Assembly: GCF_905373215.1 (NCBI RefSeq)
Contig: NZ_CAJPRT010000009.1
Location: 1-64,000 of the forward strand
Source of the DNA: an uncultured Campylobacter sp.
GTDB lineage: Bacteria > Campylobacterota > Campylobacteria > Campylobacterales > Campylobacteraceae
Length of the DNA: 64,000 nt
Reading direction: 5' to 3'
Position 1 is the first letter of the stretch. Each line of letters begins with the position of its first letter. This document shows positions 1 through 8,766 of the stretch, in pieces. The position numbers were made by a program, and so were the translations under genes. The notes under the pieces are model-generated. The model saw only the letters and a list, made by a program, of their open reading frames with translations, was not told where the DNA came from and did no database searches.

Positions 1-85
1 TAATAAATCTTTTTAAAAATAACCTATGCGCTTCGATTTCACATCTAGGCGCTCTAGCATAAACTCAACGCAAAGCTAAAACAAG

Positions 86-105
86 AAGCCCCATAGGCGG
101 GGCTT
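86..105 (-). terminator. Rho-independent terminator of the SYLF gene
   Basis: Perfect 7-bp stem AAGCCCC/GGGGCTT with a 6-nt loop. It lies 11 bases past the stop of the minus-strand SYLF gene, and on that strand is followed by CTTGTTTT. The T-run lies on the minus-strand side, which fixes its direction. Confidence 0.7.
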
Positions 106-116
106 GGCTCGATAAT

Positions 117-935
117 TTATTTTGCTTTTTTAGCCTTTTTGCTTCGCGTAGCCTTAGCATGAGTTCTAGGAGAGCGGTTTGAGATGATCGGCTTACCATC
201 AGGGTATTTTTTCTGCACGTGATTTACAGGTATCGCCGCACTGCCGCTAGCGCCGTATTTCTCGCCGTTTGTAAAATACTTCCTCATCACTTCTTTCCAT
301 CTTTTTGCGTATTTATTCGCGCGTGGAGAGTCATTTAAGATGTCCTCGTAGTCGTAAATTCTCTCGTAGAAGTCGTTAGTTAGTTGATCGTCGATAGTGA
401 TTCTGCCGTTGTCGATCGATACGCCTAGGTAGACGCCTGTTTGCTCGCCCGGGCTTACCATCCATGCAGAAATATCAGGTAGATCGGTTGCGCGACCGGT
501 TCTTCTGCCTACGCCACCTGCTGCAGCACCTACATTGATCTCAAGGGTGTCTGTGCCGGTAAAAATGTCTTGATATGACTTTGTAGTGTGGAATATCATA
601 ACAATGTCGCTCGTCTCGTAGCCTGCTTGTAAGCCTACGCCGTAGCCTTTATATTTGATAAAAATCGGCGAACTCCACTCGCCGTTCTCGCCTTTGACGC
701 TAAAAATTCCATCGCCGTATTGTAGCGATGCGCCCGCAGCTAAACGTTTTACGTCGGTTAGGATTGCGACGGCTTTGGCGCTGGTTAGATAGCGCTCATC
801 GGTGCCGAAGTTATTAGCCGCTACGAAAGATCTAACGACGTTAGTCGCCGCTATAACCTCTTGATTTGCCACGACGTCCGCGTGCAAAAGACCGCAAAGT
901 GCAACAGATGCTAGAAGCAAAAACTTTTTCATCAT
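117..935 (-). CDS. SYLF (Ysc84-type) lipid-binding domain protein, exported
   Basis: 272 residues. A signal peptide is visible (MMKKFLLLASVALCGLLHAD, cleavage likely after HA near residue 19). The body has the SYLF pattern: a helical start with SAKAVAILTDVKRLAAGASLQYGDGIFSV-like sequence around residues 52-80, then a glycine-rich beta region with IKYKGYGVGLQAGYETSD near 94-111 and a conserved GAAAGGVGRRTGR loop near 136-148. SYLF domains bind acidic phospholipids; in Gram-negatives they are secreted or periplasmic proteins of unclear role. The C-terminus (last 15 or so residues) is very lysine/arginine-rich, possibly for contact with lipid or nucleic acid. Two tandem ATGs follow AAAAGGATTAA, so either could be the start. 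It is monocistronic, with its own promoter and terminator. The family call is firm; cell function is not known. Confidence 0.82.
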   Translation of the reverse strand: MMKKFLLLASVALCGLLHADVVANQEVIAATNVVRSFVAANNFGTDERYLTSAKAVAILTDVKRLAAGASLQYGDGIFSVKGENGEWSSPIFIKYKGYGVGLQAGYETSDIVMIFHTTKSYQDIFTGTDTLEINVGAAAGGVGRRTGRATDLPDISAWMVSPGEQTGVYLGVSIDNGRITIDDQLTNDFYERIYDYEDILNDSPRANKYAKRWKEVMRKYFTNGEKYGASGSAAIPVNHVQKKYPDGKPIISNRSPRTHAKATRSKKAKKAK

Positions 936-963
936 TTAATCCTTTTAAAATTGAATTTTCGTT

Positions 964-969
964 ATTATA
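964..969 (-). promoter_or_regulatory. -10 box for the SYLF gene
   Basis: On the minus strand this reads TGTTATAAT, an extended -10 of the sigma-70 type, about 30 bases before the SYLF start codon. The 105-bp gap to the divergent M23 gene is AT-rich. Confidence 0.6.
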
Positions 970-1040
970 ACAGCAATTTCATTTGTTTTAGCTAATTTTT
1001 AACAAAAAATTGATGAAAAATAACGAATTTTGGAAAATTT

Positions 1041-1853
1041 ATGAAATTTCTAGCTATTTTTGCACTTTTGGCGATCAAAATTTTCGCTTTAGACATAGTA
1101 AACGGTGATGTTGTTATCTTAAAATTAGATAAAAGCACAACCGAGTTGAGCTTTGGCTCAAAGCAAATTCCTCTCATCGAGGCACCAAATTCTAGAGATA
1201 AAATCGCCGTTCTGGTGGCAAACTACCGCGCTAAGGGGGATTTCGTGCTGCGGATAGTAGATCAAAGCGGCAGCCACGAGCAGATCGTCGCTTTGAAAAA
1301 GGGCGAGTACAAAAAAGAGGCTCTAAGTGTCGCTCCAGGCAAGGTTAAACCACCCAAAGAAGCCGCCGCGCGCATCAAAAAAGAGCTCGACGAAGCCAAC
1401 GCGATCTATGCGATCACCACGCCGCGCTATCTTTTTTCCACGCCGTTTGAGCTGCCTTTAAACTCCAAAATAACTTCTGCATTCGGCAATGCTCGCACCT
1501 TCAACGGCGAGCTTAAAAGCTACCACAGCGGCACCGATTATCGCGCCGCAGTAGGCACTGCGGTGCGCGCCGCCAATGACGGCGTCGTAGTCATCGCCAA
1601 AGACCGCTACTACGCGGGCGGCTCGGTCGTGATTGATCACGGCGGCAGCATCTATTCGCAGTACTATCATCTAAGCGAGATCAAAGTGGCGCTTGGCGAT
1701 CACGTTCACAAAGGCGATGAAATCGCGCTTTCGGGCGAGAGCGGTAGAGTTAGCGGCCCACATCTGCACTTCGGCATCGCGATCAACGGCGTGAGCGTCA
1801 ATCCGCTAAGCTTCGTCGCTAAATTTAATGAAGTGGTTTTTGGCGAGCGCTAA
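1041..1853 (+). CDS. M23 family peptidoglycan endopeptidase
   Basis: 270 residues with an N-terminal signal peptide (MKFLAIFALLAIKIFALD). The first half is a beta-rich periplasmic domain. The last 120 residues are a LytM/M23 zinc peptidase domain: the zinc ligands are H162 and D166 in HSGTDYR, and H243 in GPHLHFGI, with H241 as catalytic partner. YYHLS near 210 is the usual third block. All metal ligands are present, so it should be active. M23 enzymes cut peptide cross-links in peptidoglycan and in Campylobacterota take part in cell-shape control, but I cannot say which shape gene, if any, this equals. The stop codon lies two bases before the likely start of the next gene, so the two are probably co-transcribed. 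Confidence 0.88.
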   Translation: MKFLAIFALLAIKIFALDIVNGDVVILKLDKSTTELSFGSKQIPLIEAPNSRDKIAVLVANYRAKGDFVLRIVDQSGSHEQIVALKKGEYKKEALSVAPGKVKPPKEAAARIKKELDEANAIYAITTPRYLFSTPFELPLNSKITSAFGNARTFNGELKSYHSGTDYRAAVGTAVRAANDGVVVIAKDRYYAGGSVVIDHGGSIYSQYYHLSEIKVALGDHVHKGDEIALSGESGRVSGPHLHFGIAINGVSVNPLSFVAKFNEVVFGER

Positions 1854-1854
1854 A

Positions 1855-3786
1855 ATGCCCTACAATCCGAAGGAGTTGATGAAAAAAATTCTCGCAGGTA
1901 GCGATTTTAAGCTAAAAGGCTCGGTCAAAGGCCGCGTGCGCGTCGCGAGTAGGGACGGAGCGATCGTAAATTTTACCGCCGCAGACTTCGGCGTGCAGAG
2001 CCTAAACGACAAAATTTCGCTCAGTGGCGAGCAGTTTGAGCGCTTTAGAGCTAGAATTTTTGGGATTTTAAACTCCGGCGGACGCGAGCTTGCAGGTAGG
2101 CTCACGCTCCCTTCTACGCCCAAAAAGAAAGCCCGCGCAGATCGTCTCCGCGCAGCGGATGGTTATGGTTATGCGGAGTTTGACGGCGCCTGCGATTTTG
2201 GTAGCTTTTGCGAAGGAGATTCGGGCGCAGTTTCGCCCGAGGCTGGCGGCAGCTTGGCAAAGACTTCGTATGCCACAAATGCGAGGCGCGGCGAGCGAGA
2301 TTTTTCTGCGCGCAGCGCTCAGAGTGTGCGAGATTTTGCTTCACGAGCAGAATTTCAAGATGTTTTGCAAGCAGAATTTTATGGTGTGGCTCAGGCGGAA
2401 TTTTGCGCAGATACCGCGTGGGATACGACGCGCGAGAATTTAATTTCGCAAAATGACACTGCGCAGGATGATATGAGCGTGGGGCTCGCCGCTAGTTTCG
2501 AAGAGAGCGCAAATGCGAGGAGTGAAAAATTTATGCTGCAAAGCTCTGCGCCTGCGAATTCTGCCAAAGAGCAAAGCTTCATTCCTACATCGCGAAATTT
2601 TGCTTCCACGCAAAGCTCTGCGCTCGTGAAAGATTCCGCATTTGAGGCGCAAAATTCTAATTTTATGGCGCAAATGGAGAATTTTGCAGCTGAAAATTCG
2701 TTTGTAGCAGAGCAGGGCACGGACTTACGAAGTAAAAATTCTACGGCGCAAAGCTCTGCATCAAAAAATTCCACTTTCGCAAATTCTGCGCTTGATATAA
2801 AGTGCGCAAATGATTGCAAGTCTCAAGGCTCCGAGTTTGCCAAGAAGCAAAGCGCTAATTTCGCTAGCCGCCGTGCTGCAAATTTTGTCTCAGAAAATAC
2901 CTCGGAATTCGCGCCTCAAGATGAGAATTTAGTCGGTGAGAATTCCACGTTTTCGGCAAAAGGGCAAAATTACGCGCCCGAAAATTCCGCCGGGCAAAAT
3001 TTAGCACAGAAAATCTCTGCACAAGAGTGGCAGCCTTTAAATTTGCCGCCGCAAGCAGGAAATGAATTTGCGCCCGAATTTGAGCGATCAGCGCAGCCCG
3101 CGTTAACGGGTGAGAATTCTACGGTTGCTTCTTCTATGGCGGAGGGGGCGCTTGGTGATGAGCCCGCGTCTGCTGCTTTTGGGAGCGAATTAACTTTTGC
3201 GGCTAAGCCCGTAAATTTCTATGGTAAGCCTGCGCGCAAAGCGCCTACGAAAGAGCGCGCGAGCCTTCGAGAGCGTCCGCAGGCTCTGCCTATTACAAGC
3301 GCTTCGCGTCCTATCTCGCTACCGCAAGCGCCTAGAGCTAGGCTCATCGAGCTTGAGCCGCGCTTCATAGGCATCGCGCACAGGATTAAAATTTCGTTTT
3401 TGAAAAAGAGCGCGAGCGAGCCTGGTGAAGGGGTTTTGGCGCGCGTTCGTATTCCACTTTTGATGGAGAATTTCGGTCTTAATGATATTTTGTCGTCCAC
3501 GGCGAGCTACCAAATGGCGAAAAAAATGGTGCGCACGATCGCCGATCTTTACATCGCCAAGGACCTACGCGGCGTACACATAGGCATGCCGGTGCGCCTT
3601 GAAATGGGCTTTAAAAGCGGCATCTCCGACGTCAGCAACCACGCCTTTATCTTTAAGCTCGTCGAGGACAGCCTCGTTAAAAACGGCGTCATCGACGATG
3701 ATAACGCAGATATCGTGCGCGAGATCAAGCTCTTTAAGCAGGACATTTTCGATGGGGTTTTAGTAAACCTCGTGCGGTTTGAGTAG
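1855..3786 (+). CDS. Protein with RusA-like C-terminal domain and a 400-residue low-complexity insert
   Basis: About 643 residues from the ATG at 1855; another ATG at 1879 sits 3 bases after AAGGAG, and an upstream TTG would overlap the M23 gene. Three parts are visible. The N-terminal ~85 residues are a small ordered domain (DFKLKGSVKGRVRVASRDG). Residues roughly 95-490 are low complexity, dominated by A, N, S, F, E and Q with recurring ENS/QNS/NFA words. The last ~145 residues are well ordered, with the pattern D-V-S-N-x6-K-x3-D-x-L-x3-G-V-I-D-D-D-N, resembling the metal-binding helix and loop of RusA Holliday-junction resolvases (DxDN...K...D.L...DD). RusA membership is inference. The first acidic residue is followed by S-N rather than D-N, so activity is uncertain. 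It follows the M23 gene with almost no gap. Confidence 0.6.
   Translation: MPYNPKELMKKILAGSDFKLKGSVKGRVRVASRDGAIVNFTAADFGVQSLNDKISLSGEQFERFRARIFGILNSGGRELAGRLTLPSTPKKKARADRLRAADGYGYAEFDGACDFGSFCEGDSGAVSPEAGGSLAKTSYATNARRGERDFSARSAQSVRDFASRAEFQDVLQAEFYGVAQAEFCADTAWDTTRENLISQNDTAQDDMSVGLAASFEESANARSEKFMLQSSAPANSAKEQSFIPTSRNFASTQSSALVKDSAFEAQNSNFMAQMENFAAENSFVAEQGTDLRSKNSTAQSSASKNSTFANSALDIKCANDCKSQGSEFAKKQSANFASRRAANFVSENTSEFAPQDENLVGENSTFSAKGQNYAPENSAGQNLAQKISAQEWQPLNLPPQAGNEFAPEFERSAQPALTGENSTVASSMAEGALGDEPASAAFGSELTFAAKPVNFYGKPARKAPTKERASLRERPQALPITSASRPISLPQAPRARLIELEPRFIGIAHRIKISFLKKSASEPGEGVLARVRIPLLMENFGLNDILSSTASYQMAKKMVRTIADLYIAKDLRGVHIGMPVRLEMGFKSGISDVSNHAFIFKLVEDSLVKNGVIDDDNADIVREIKLFKQDIFDGVLVNLVRFE
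2130..3330 (+). repeat. In-frame low-complexity insert in the RusA-like gene
   Basis: About 1.2 kb of degenerate repeats built on AAATTCT, AAATTCC and AAATTTT cores with GC-richer spacers. It encodes QNS, ENS, SAN and NFA words. Other frames are also open over long parts: one minus-strand frame stays open across 2391-2819. The ordered domains on each side read in the same frame. Confidence 0.7.
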
Positions 3787-3929
3787 AGGCTTTGGGGCGC
3801 CTTGCGTGTAAATTTTAAAAAATTCGCGTTACCGCATTAAATTTCGCCGTTTTCGAGCTTTAACTCGCACCGCAACAAGCGCTTTTTAAAATTTTTTGAT
3901 CAAACCAGTAAAAATTTGAAAGGATTGAG

Positions 3930-4493
3930 ATGCAAAAAGCCTTTTTTAATTCGCCCATTGGAATGCTTGAAATTTGTGATGACGAGATCGGGATCTGCAG
4001 CATCGACTGGGTCAAAAGCTCTGCCTGCAGCCCCATTGATGAGATCTTTAAAAAACACGACGCAGGGCTTAAATTCGGCTTTGTGCGTGCAGCGGATGAT
4101 AAAGGACGCGATTTAAAGCTTAGTGATTTAAGAAAGAATTTGGCTCTTTGCACCGACGAGCTTAGCGCCTATTTTAGAGGCGAGCTTGAAAGCTTTAGCG
4201 TTAAACTGAGCCAAAATGGCACGCAGTTTCAAAAGTCCGTGTGGAGCGCGCTTTTAGAGATCCCCTACGGCGAGGTTGTAACATACAGCGAGCTAGCCCG
4301 GGCTATCGGCAGACCGCGCGCAAGTCGCGCAGTAGGCGGCGCAAATGGCAAAAACAAAATCCCCATCATCGTGCCGTGCCACCGCGTCGTAGCTGCGGGC
4401 GGGCTCGGCGGATACAGCGGTGCGGGCGGCGTAGCAACCAAAGCGTGGCTGCTAAACTTTGAAAGAGAAAGCCTAGCCAAATTGGGCAAGTGA
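3930..4493 (+). CDS. ogt: Methylated-DNA-protein cysteine methyltransferase
   Basis: 187 residues. The active-site block IIVPCHRVV is present with the acceptor cysteine at C150, preceded by the helix-turn-helix and arginine-finger region (FQKSVWSALLEIPYGEVVTY, then RASRAVGGANGKN). The C-terminal LGGYSGAGG...K.WLL is also typical. It transfers alkyl groups from O6-alkylguanine to its own cysteine in a suicide repair reaction. The N-terminal ~80 residues are the usual poorly conserved domain. The start at 3930 is backed by AAGGA five bases upstream. It stands alone between the RusA-like gene and a long non-coding stretch. Ogt or Ada-C type cannot be told from sequence alone, but there is no Ada N-terminal domain. 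Confidence 0.92.
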   Translation: MQKAFFNSPIGMLEICDDEIGICSIDWVKSSACSPIDEIFKKHDAGLKFGFVRAADDKGRDLKLSDLRKNLALCTDELSAYFRGELESFSVKLSQNGTQFQKSVWSALLEIPYGEVVTYSELARAIGRPRASRAVGGANGKNKIPIIVPCHRVVAAGGLGGYSGAGGVATKAWLLNFERESLAKLGK

Positions 4494-5564
4494 AATTTCG
4501 TTAAATCCAGCCTTGCCGTTCAGGCGCTGATTTTAAAATTTTACCGCGCGACGCTGCGAAATTTCATAAAGCGATTTTGTAAATTTCTAGTTTTTACAGC
4601 AATTGAAATATTTAAAATTTAGCAAGGAGCCTGCTAAGCCGGCTTAAAGCCCTAATCTGGAATTTATCGCGCCGCAGATGCTTGCTATGAGTGGTTGAAA
4701 TTTTTCACGGCGGTAAAATTTAGCCTCACGAAATTCTGCGCTGAAATCCTTGCGGCGATAAATTTCATCCTACACGCATTTGGCGCGGTAGCGTGCGAGG
4801 CGGTAAAATTTTGCCGCTACTTTCGTGCAAATACGGCGAGGATAGCAAATTTTGAGGCGGAATTTTGAATAGGTTAAAAATTCTGCGTCGCCACGCTGCA
4901 AGGGTAAAATCCAACGTCGCCGTATCAAAGCAAAGTAAAATTCTTAAATCGCGCTTGTCAGGCAGGGTTAAAATCCGCGCAGAAGCGGTAAGCGGGGCAG
5001 AATTTATCTCAGCGGCAACGTGACTAAGTAAAATTCTATAAACCCACGAAGCGGGCGGTATCCCAGCAGAAACGGCATTGTCTTAGCCAAGCTCTTGCGT
5101 AAGCGGCGGGCACGCCAAAGATAAAATTTTTCACGGATATGACAAAGTACAACAGTATGCCGCTAGAGTCACCTGACGAAGATGAAATTCTACGCAAAGA
5201 GAGCGAGATGAATTTTGCGCAAAGACCGCGCTATTTGCTGAAATTCGCGCAAAAGCAGTATTCTTTTAAAAAATTCCTAGTAGCGGTAGCGTTCGTCGGC
5301 GAAGCTCGCCTTTGAGGTGGTGGCGTTTTGCTAAGGCTTCTTGCGAAATCGACGTTGCATAGCAAAGTAATTGTAAAAGCGACGAGCGTGCTGTAGATAA
5401 AATTCTTAGCAAAAGCGGCGTAGCAGGGCAAAATTTCTACGCAATACGCGAGGCAAAGATAAAATTTGCCAAGTAACTACGAGTAAAATCCCCATAAAAT
5501 TCGGCGAAGCTTGGTAGAACGAAGAATTTTTATCAAATCTACGCAGCTTTGCCAAATTCCTAAA
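4494..5564. repeat. Long non-coding gap with degenerate AAATT-core repeats
   Basis: Just over 1 kb without a convincing gene. Words such as GTAAAATTCT, GATAAAATTT, GGTAAAATTTT and GATGAAATTC recur every few tens of bases, separated by GC-rich spacers with GCGGC, GCAAAG and GCAGGG motifs. A 66-codon minus-strand ORF at 5231-5431 has no family features and no supporting ribosome site. I see no tRNA cloverleaf or clear terminator. Confidence 0.55.
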
Positions 5565-6743
5565 TTAGCCAAAATTTTCTATCAGATCGCTAAAAATTTT
5601 AGCTAAATTTTCGACGTCGCTAATCTCTACTCGTTCGTTGATCTGATGGATCGTGTCGTTTCGCACGCCAAACTCCGCCGTCTCCACGCCAAACTCCGCG
5701 AAGTATCTCGCATCGCTCGTGCCGCCTGCAGTGTTTAGCTCGGCTGCTGCGCCGCAGATCTTCTGCACGCTAGCGCTTAGTTTTTGCACGATTTTGGAGT
5801 TTCGCTGAGTTAAAAAAGGCTTTGAGGAGCTTTTTAACGCAAGGTGTAGCGACGCGCCTGCTCGTAGCTGCGCGGTGCAGCTCATTTCTAGCTTGCCGCA
5901 GGATTCGCTTTCGTTGCATAGCGCATCTTTTGCATCCAGCTCAAATAATCTCAGTACGTAGTTTCGCACATCTTCTAGTCCCAGCCCTACGCCGCCGCGG
6001 ACGTTGAACATCACGCGTACGTCCTTGGGTGTTACGTTTACGACCTGTGAGCCACCGCGAATGTCGGTGATGACTATCTTGGCTGGAGCGAAATCATCGC
6101 TACCCGCGTCCAGATCATGCCCCGCTAGACTTGCAAGCGCCGGCGCTAAAATGTGGACAGGATTGATGCATTTATCAGGGTAGGCTGCGTGCCCGCCGAT
6201 GCCAGTGAGTGTGAGGACGCCGTTAATTGAGCCGCGGCGACCGATCTTTATCGTGTCGCCGAAGCGCACTTCGCATGTAGGCTCCGCAACGACTGCGAAG
6301 TCGGGTAGGGCACCTTGCTCGCGCAATTTAGAGAGCATTTCGCGCGTGCCGTAGATGCCGTCGCCCTCCTCATCGCTGGTTAGCAGCAGGCTTAGCGTGC
6401 CCTTAAAATCGCGTGCCGCCGCTAGCGCGCAGATTGCCGCTGCGATGCCACTTTTCATATCCTGCGCGCCGCGCCCGTATAAAAAGCTATCCGCTTCTAC
6501 CGGCTTAAACGGATCGCTCGCCCAGCCCTCGCCCGGCGGCACGACGTCGATGTGCCCGGCAAAGCATAGGTGCGGACCAAGCCCTAAGCGCTTGGTAAAA
6601 ATCGCGTTAGTTACGCCGTTTAGCTCGAATCTATCCTCGCTAAAGTCCGCCAGCAGCATCGAGACATAGTTAAAAGCCCCGTCGTCGCTAGGCGTGAGCG
6701 AGCGGAATTTGATGAGCTCTTTTAGAATTTCAATCGGTTTCAT
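5565..6743 (-). CDS. dapE: Succinyl-diaminopimelate desuccinylase
   Basis: 392 residues of the M20 zinc peptidase family. It hydrolyses N-succinyl-LL-diaminopimelate to LL-diaminopimelate and succinate in lysine and peptidoglycan precursor synthesis. Metal ligands can be read as H64 and D66 in FAGHIDVVP, D95 in GRGAQDMKSG, E126 in LTSDEEGDG, and the EPT block near residue 155. NTAGGTSDARY near 335 and the C-terminal HQINERV are also family motifs. The part around residues 275-310 (ALCNESESCGKLEMSC) looks slightly expanded and Cys-rich. The LysE-type exporter gene lies just upstream on the same strand, 15 bases from this start. As I remember it, C. jejuni has the same pair in the same order. 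Confidence 0.93.
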   Translation of the reverse strand: MKPIEILKELIKFRSLTPSDDGAFNYVSMLLADFSEDRFELNGVTNAIFTKRLGLGPHLCFAGHIDVVPPGEGWASDPFKPVEADSFLYGRGAQDMKSGIAAAICALAAARDFKGTLSLLLTSDEEGDGIYGTREMLSKLREQGALPDFAVVAEPTCEVRFGDTIKIGRRGSINGVLTLTGIGGHAAYPDKCINPVHILAPALASLAGHDLDAGSDDFAPAKIVITDIRGGSQVVNVTPKDVRVMFNVRGGVGLGLEDVRNYVLRLFELDAKDALCNESESCGKLEMSCTAQLRAGASLHLALKSSSKPFLTQRNSKIVQKLSASVQKICGAAAELNTAGGTSDARYFAEFGVETAEFGVRNDTIHQINERVEISDVENLAKIFSDLIENFG

Positions 6744-6758
6744 AAGCCATCCTTTGGT

Positions 6759-7355
6759 TTAAATTTTAACAAAAATTATAGCGTATAAAAGCTTTAGTGC
6801 GAAAAATACCAAAATAAACGCCGAGATATATGCAAATGCCCGCACTACTATGTTTGGAAGCTTGCTACGGGCTAGATATATCGCAAGCGGAAAAAGCGTG
6901 ATCCAAGCTAAGATTCCGCTTACAAGCCCCGCAAGGGCAAGCGCAAAATCTGCTCGCGCGGTGCCGGCAGAGACGCTGAGCCAAAACATAATGACGTATG
7001 GATTTAGTAAATTTATCAAAAAGCCTTTGCCGTAAAGCGCCGCGCCCGAGCAAGCCTCGACGCTTGCAGGCTGCACCGAGCGAGTCGCGCCATGCCAGAT
7101 CGCGTACGCCGTGTAGAGTAAAAAACATGCGCCAAATACTGATATGCAGGCAAAAACGATCGGGATTTTGGCTAGCTGCGATATGCCAAACGCCGATAGC
7201 GCCAGATAGAGCATATCCGCGCTCATGGCACCGAGGCCCAAGCACAGCGCCTTGGTGTAGCTTCGCAGCGCGTAGGACATCATCAGCACGTTTACCGGCC
7301 CGATCGGCACGCTAACGCCCAGCCCCATCAAAACCCCTTGTACGAACGGTTGCAT
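6759..7355 (-). CDS. LysE/RhtB family amino-acid exporter
   Basis: About 198 residues from the ATG at 7355, which follows GAGGG and is preferred over an upstream TTG at 7376. Five to six hydrophobic segments span the sequence. The N-terminal block GVLMGLGVSVPIGPVNVLMM carries the LysE signature (G-x-S-x-P-I-G-P). The family exports amino acids such as lysine, arginine, homoserine or threonine through the inner membrane; the substrate here is unknown. Being upstream of dapE, and likely in one transcript with it, suggests a link to lysine or diaminopimelate balance, but that is inference from position only. Confidence 0.85.
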   Translation of the reverse strand: MQPFVQGVLMGLGVSVPIGPVNVLMMSYALRSYTKALCLGLGAMSADMLYLALSAFGISQLAKIPIVFACISVFGACFLLYTAYAIWHGATRSVQPASVEACSGAALYGKGFLINLLNPYVIMFWLSVSAGTARADFALALAGLVSGILAWITLFPLAIYLARSKLPNIVVRAFAYISAFILVFFALKLLYAIIFVKI

Positions 7356-7376
7356 CCCTCTGCTTGTACTCCCCAA

Positions 7377-8556
7377 ACTGCTCTAAAATTTCGGCACGCG
7401 GCGCTGCGAAAAAACCTATGGACGCGGCTTTGCGAATAGATCGATGACGCACAGCTTCGCGAATGGATCAATCCTAAAATTCCGCGCGCCCGTCGATTGG
7501 TTTTAAATTTTACGTGATCGCTGCCGTAATGTGCTCTGGCTCTAAAATTTTAATGCAAGCGTCGTAGTGCGCTCGGCTCTGAAATTTTTAACGCGAGCGG
7601 TCGCATGCGCCTCGGCTTTTAAATTTTAACGAGCGTTTCACATACACGCTCAGTCGCAAAATTTCAATACGAGCATTATGTGCTTGAAATTTATACGAGC
7701 ATTCGTGCGGCGGACCCGCTCACTAGACTTCAAATTTAGCTTTTAAATTTTAACGTACGGATCGCGGTTTAAATTTGCGTTTTAAATTTACGGCTCGAAT
7801 TTTGCGAGGTAAAATTTGCCGTTTCGCCTGCGTCGCTAAGTTTTCGAGTTAAATTCCGCAAGTCGAAATTTAAATTTCATCGCTGGTAGCAGAGCCGTCA
7901 CTCTAGTCGTGAGCTAAATTTAACAAGGCAAAATTTAGATCGGCGGTAAACGGCGGCTCGCGCAAGTCAGTAAGTTTTAGTCGCGTAAATTTTAAGATCG
8001 CGGCGATAAAATTTAACCCGTCGAAATTTTGCTTTACGAAATTTCGCATATTTGCGCTCATAAACAGCTCATGATCGCAGATAAAATTTTGCTTTGCGAA
8101 ATTCGCGCCTTAAAATTTTATCCGTAAATTTTAAAAATCCGACCGCGGAGGCCGAGATCAACGTTTGTCCGCTTCAATTAGCCGCGTGCCGAATTAACCG
8201 TATGTGCGTTTGAAATTTAGCCGCACGCCTGCAATTTAGCTACGCCCTCATTTTAAATTTTATCGGCCGCCGCAAAACCTGGCCCGCAAAACAGATGCGC
8301 CGCAGAGTAGACCCGACCGCAACACTAAATCGCGCCGTAAATTTTATCGTTTCGCAGTGGGACAAATTCCGTGCTGCAAAGTAAGAACCTGCGTGCCGCC
8401 GGATCAAATTCGCATCGCATAGCAAATTCCGAGCGAATTCCGCGCCGCAGCTTGGTTTGCAGAAATCTTGCGCGCAAAGCTCGCTTTGCAAAACCCCGTG
8501 ATGCGAGAGCTTTAAGCAGTCTGCTTTGCAAAATTTCGCGATCGCAATAGCCAAAT
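7377..8556. repeat. Long non-coding gap of AAATTT-rich repeats
   Basis: Nearly 1.2 kb with no credible gene. Motifs TTAAATTTTA, AAAATTT, GAAATTT and GAATTTTGCG recur at short intervals between GC-rich blocks (TCGCG, GCGAGC). One can see a loosely periodic series such as GCTCGGCTCTAAAATTTTAA, then a similar GCTCGGCTCTGAAATTTTTAA at 7543-7600. Two overlapping minus-strand ORFs at 8240-8600 are arginine- and cysteine-rich, overlap each other in different frames and show no family motif. Confidence 0.55.
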
Positions 8557-8766
8557 TTAAAACGAAAAATCCCCCGTCGCGCCGTGCGACATGCTCTCAT
8601 AAACCGCTTTGACGTATTTGTCGCGTACCGCGCAATCTAGCAGCTTCTCGCACTCCAGGCAGCTGGTGAGATTGTGCTCTGCCTGGCACGCTTGCAGCGC
8701 GGCTAAGCTTTTATCTAAAATTTCGTCATAAACGTCGCGCGGCGCGCTGCTCTCGGTATCAGCCAT
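8557..8766 (-). CDS. Small conserved Cys-containing protein next to fbp
   Basis: 69 residues, with cysteines in CQAEHNLTSCLECEKLLDC (C-x8-C-x2-C-x6-C), which could bind a metal. The acidic N-terminus and the ending GATGDFSF are notable. Its ATG overlaps the stop of fbp (shared base at 8766), so translation is probably coupled. From memory, C. jejuni has a homologous small protein in this place downstream of fbp and mobB. The function is unknown; I am confident that it is a real gene because of the coupling and the conserved context. Confidence 0.75.
   Translation of the reverse strand: MADTESSAPRDVYDEILDKSLAALQACQAEHNLTSCLECEKLLDCAVRDKYVKAVYESMSHGATGDFSF

Noticed and set aside
5231..5431. 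66-codon minus-strand ORF in the first long gap
   Set aside because: No ribosome site, no family features, and it lies in repeat-like DNA that is open in several frames by composition.
8240..8600. Two overlapping minus-strand ORFs rich in Arg, Ala and Cys
   Set aside because: They overlap each other in different frames, lack a ribosome site, and follow the AAATTT repeat pattern of the gap.
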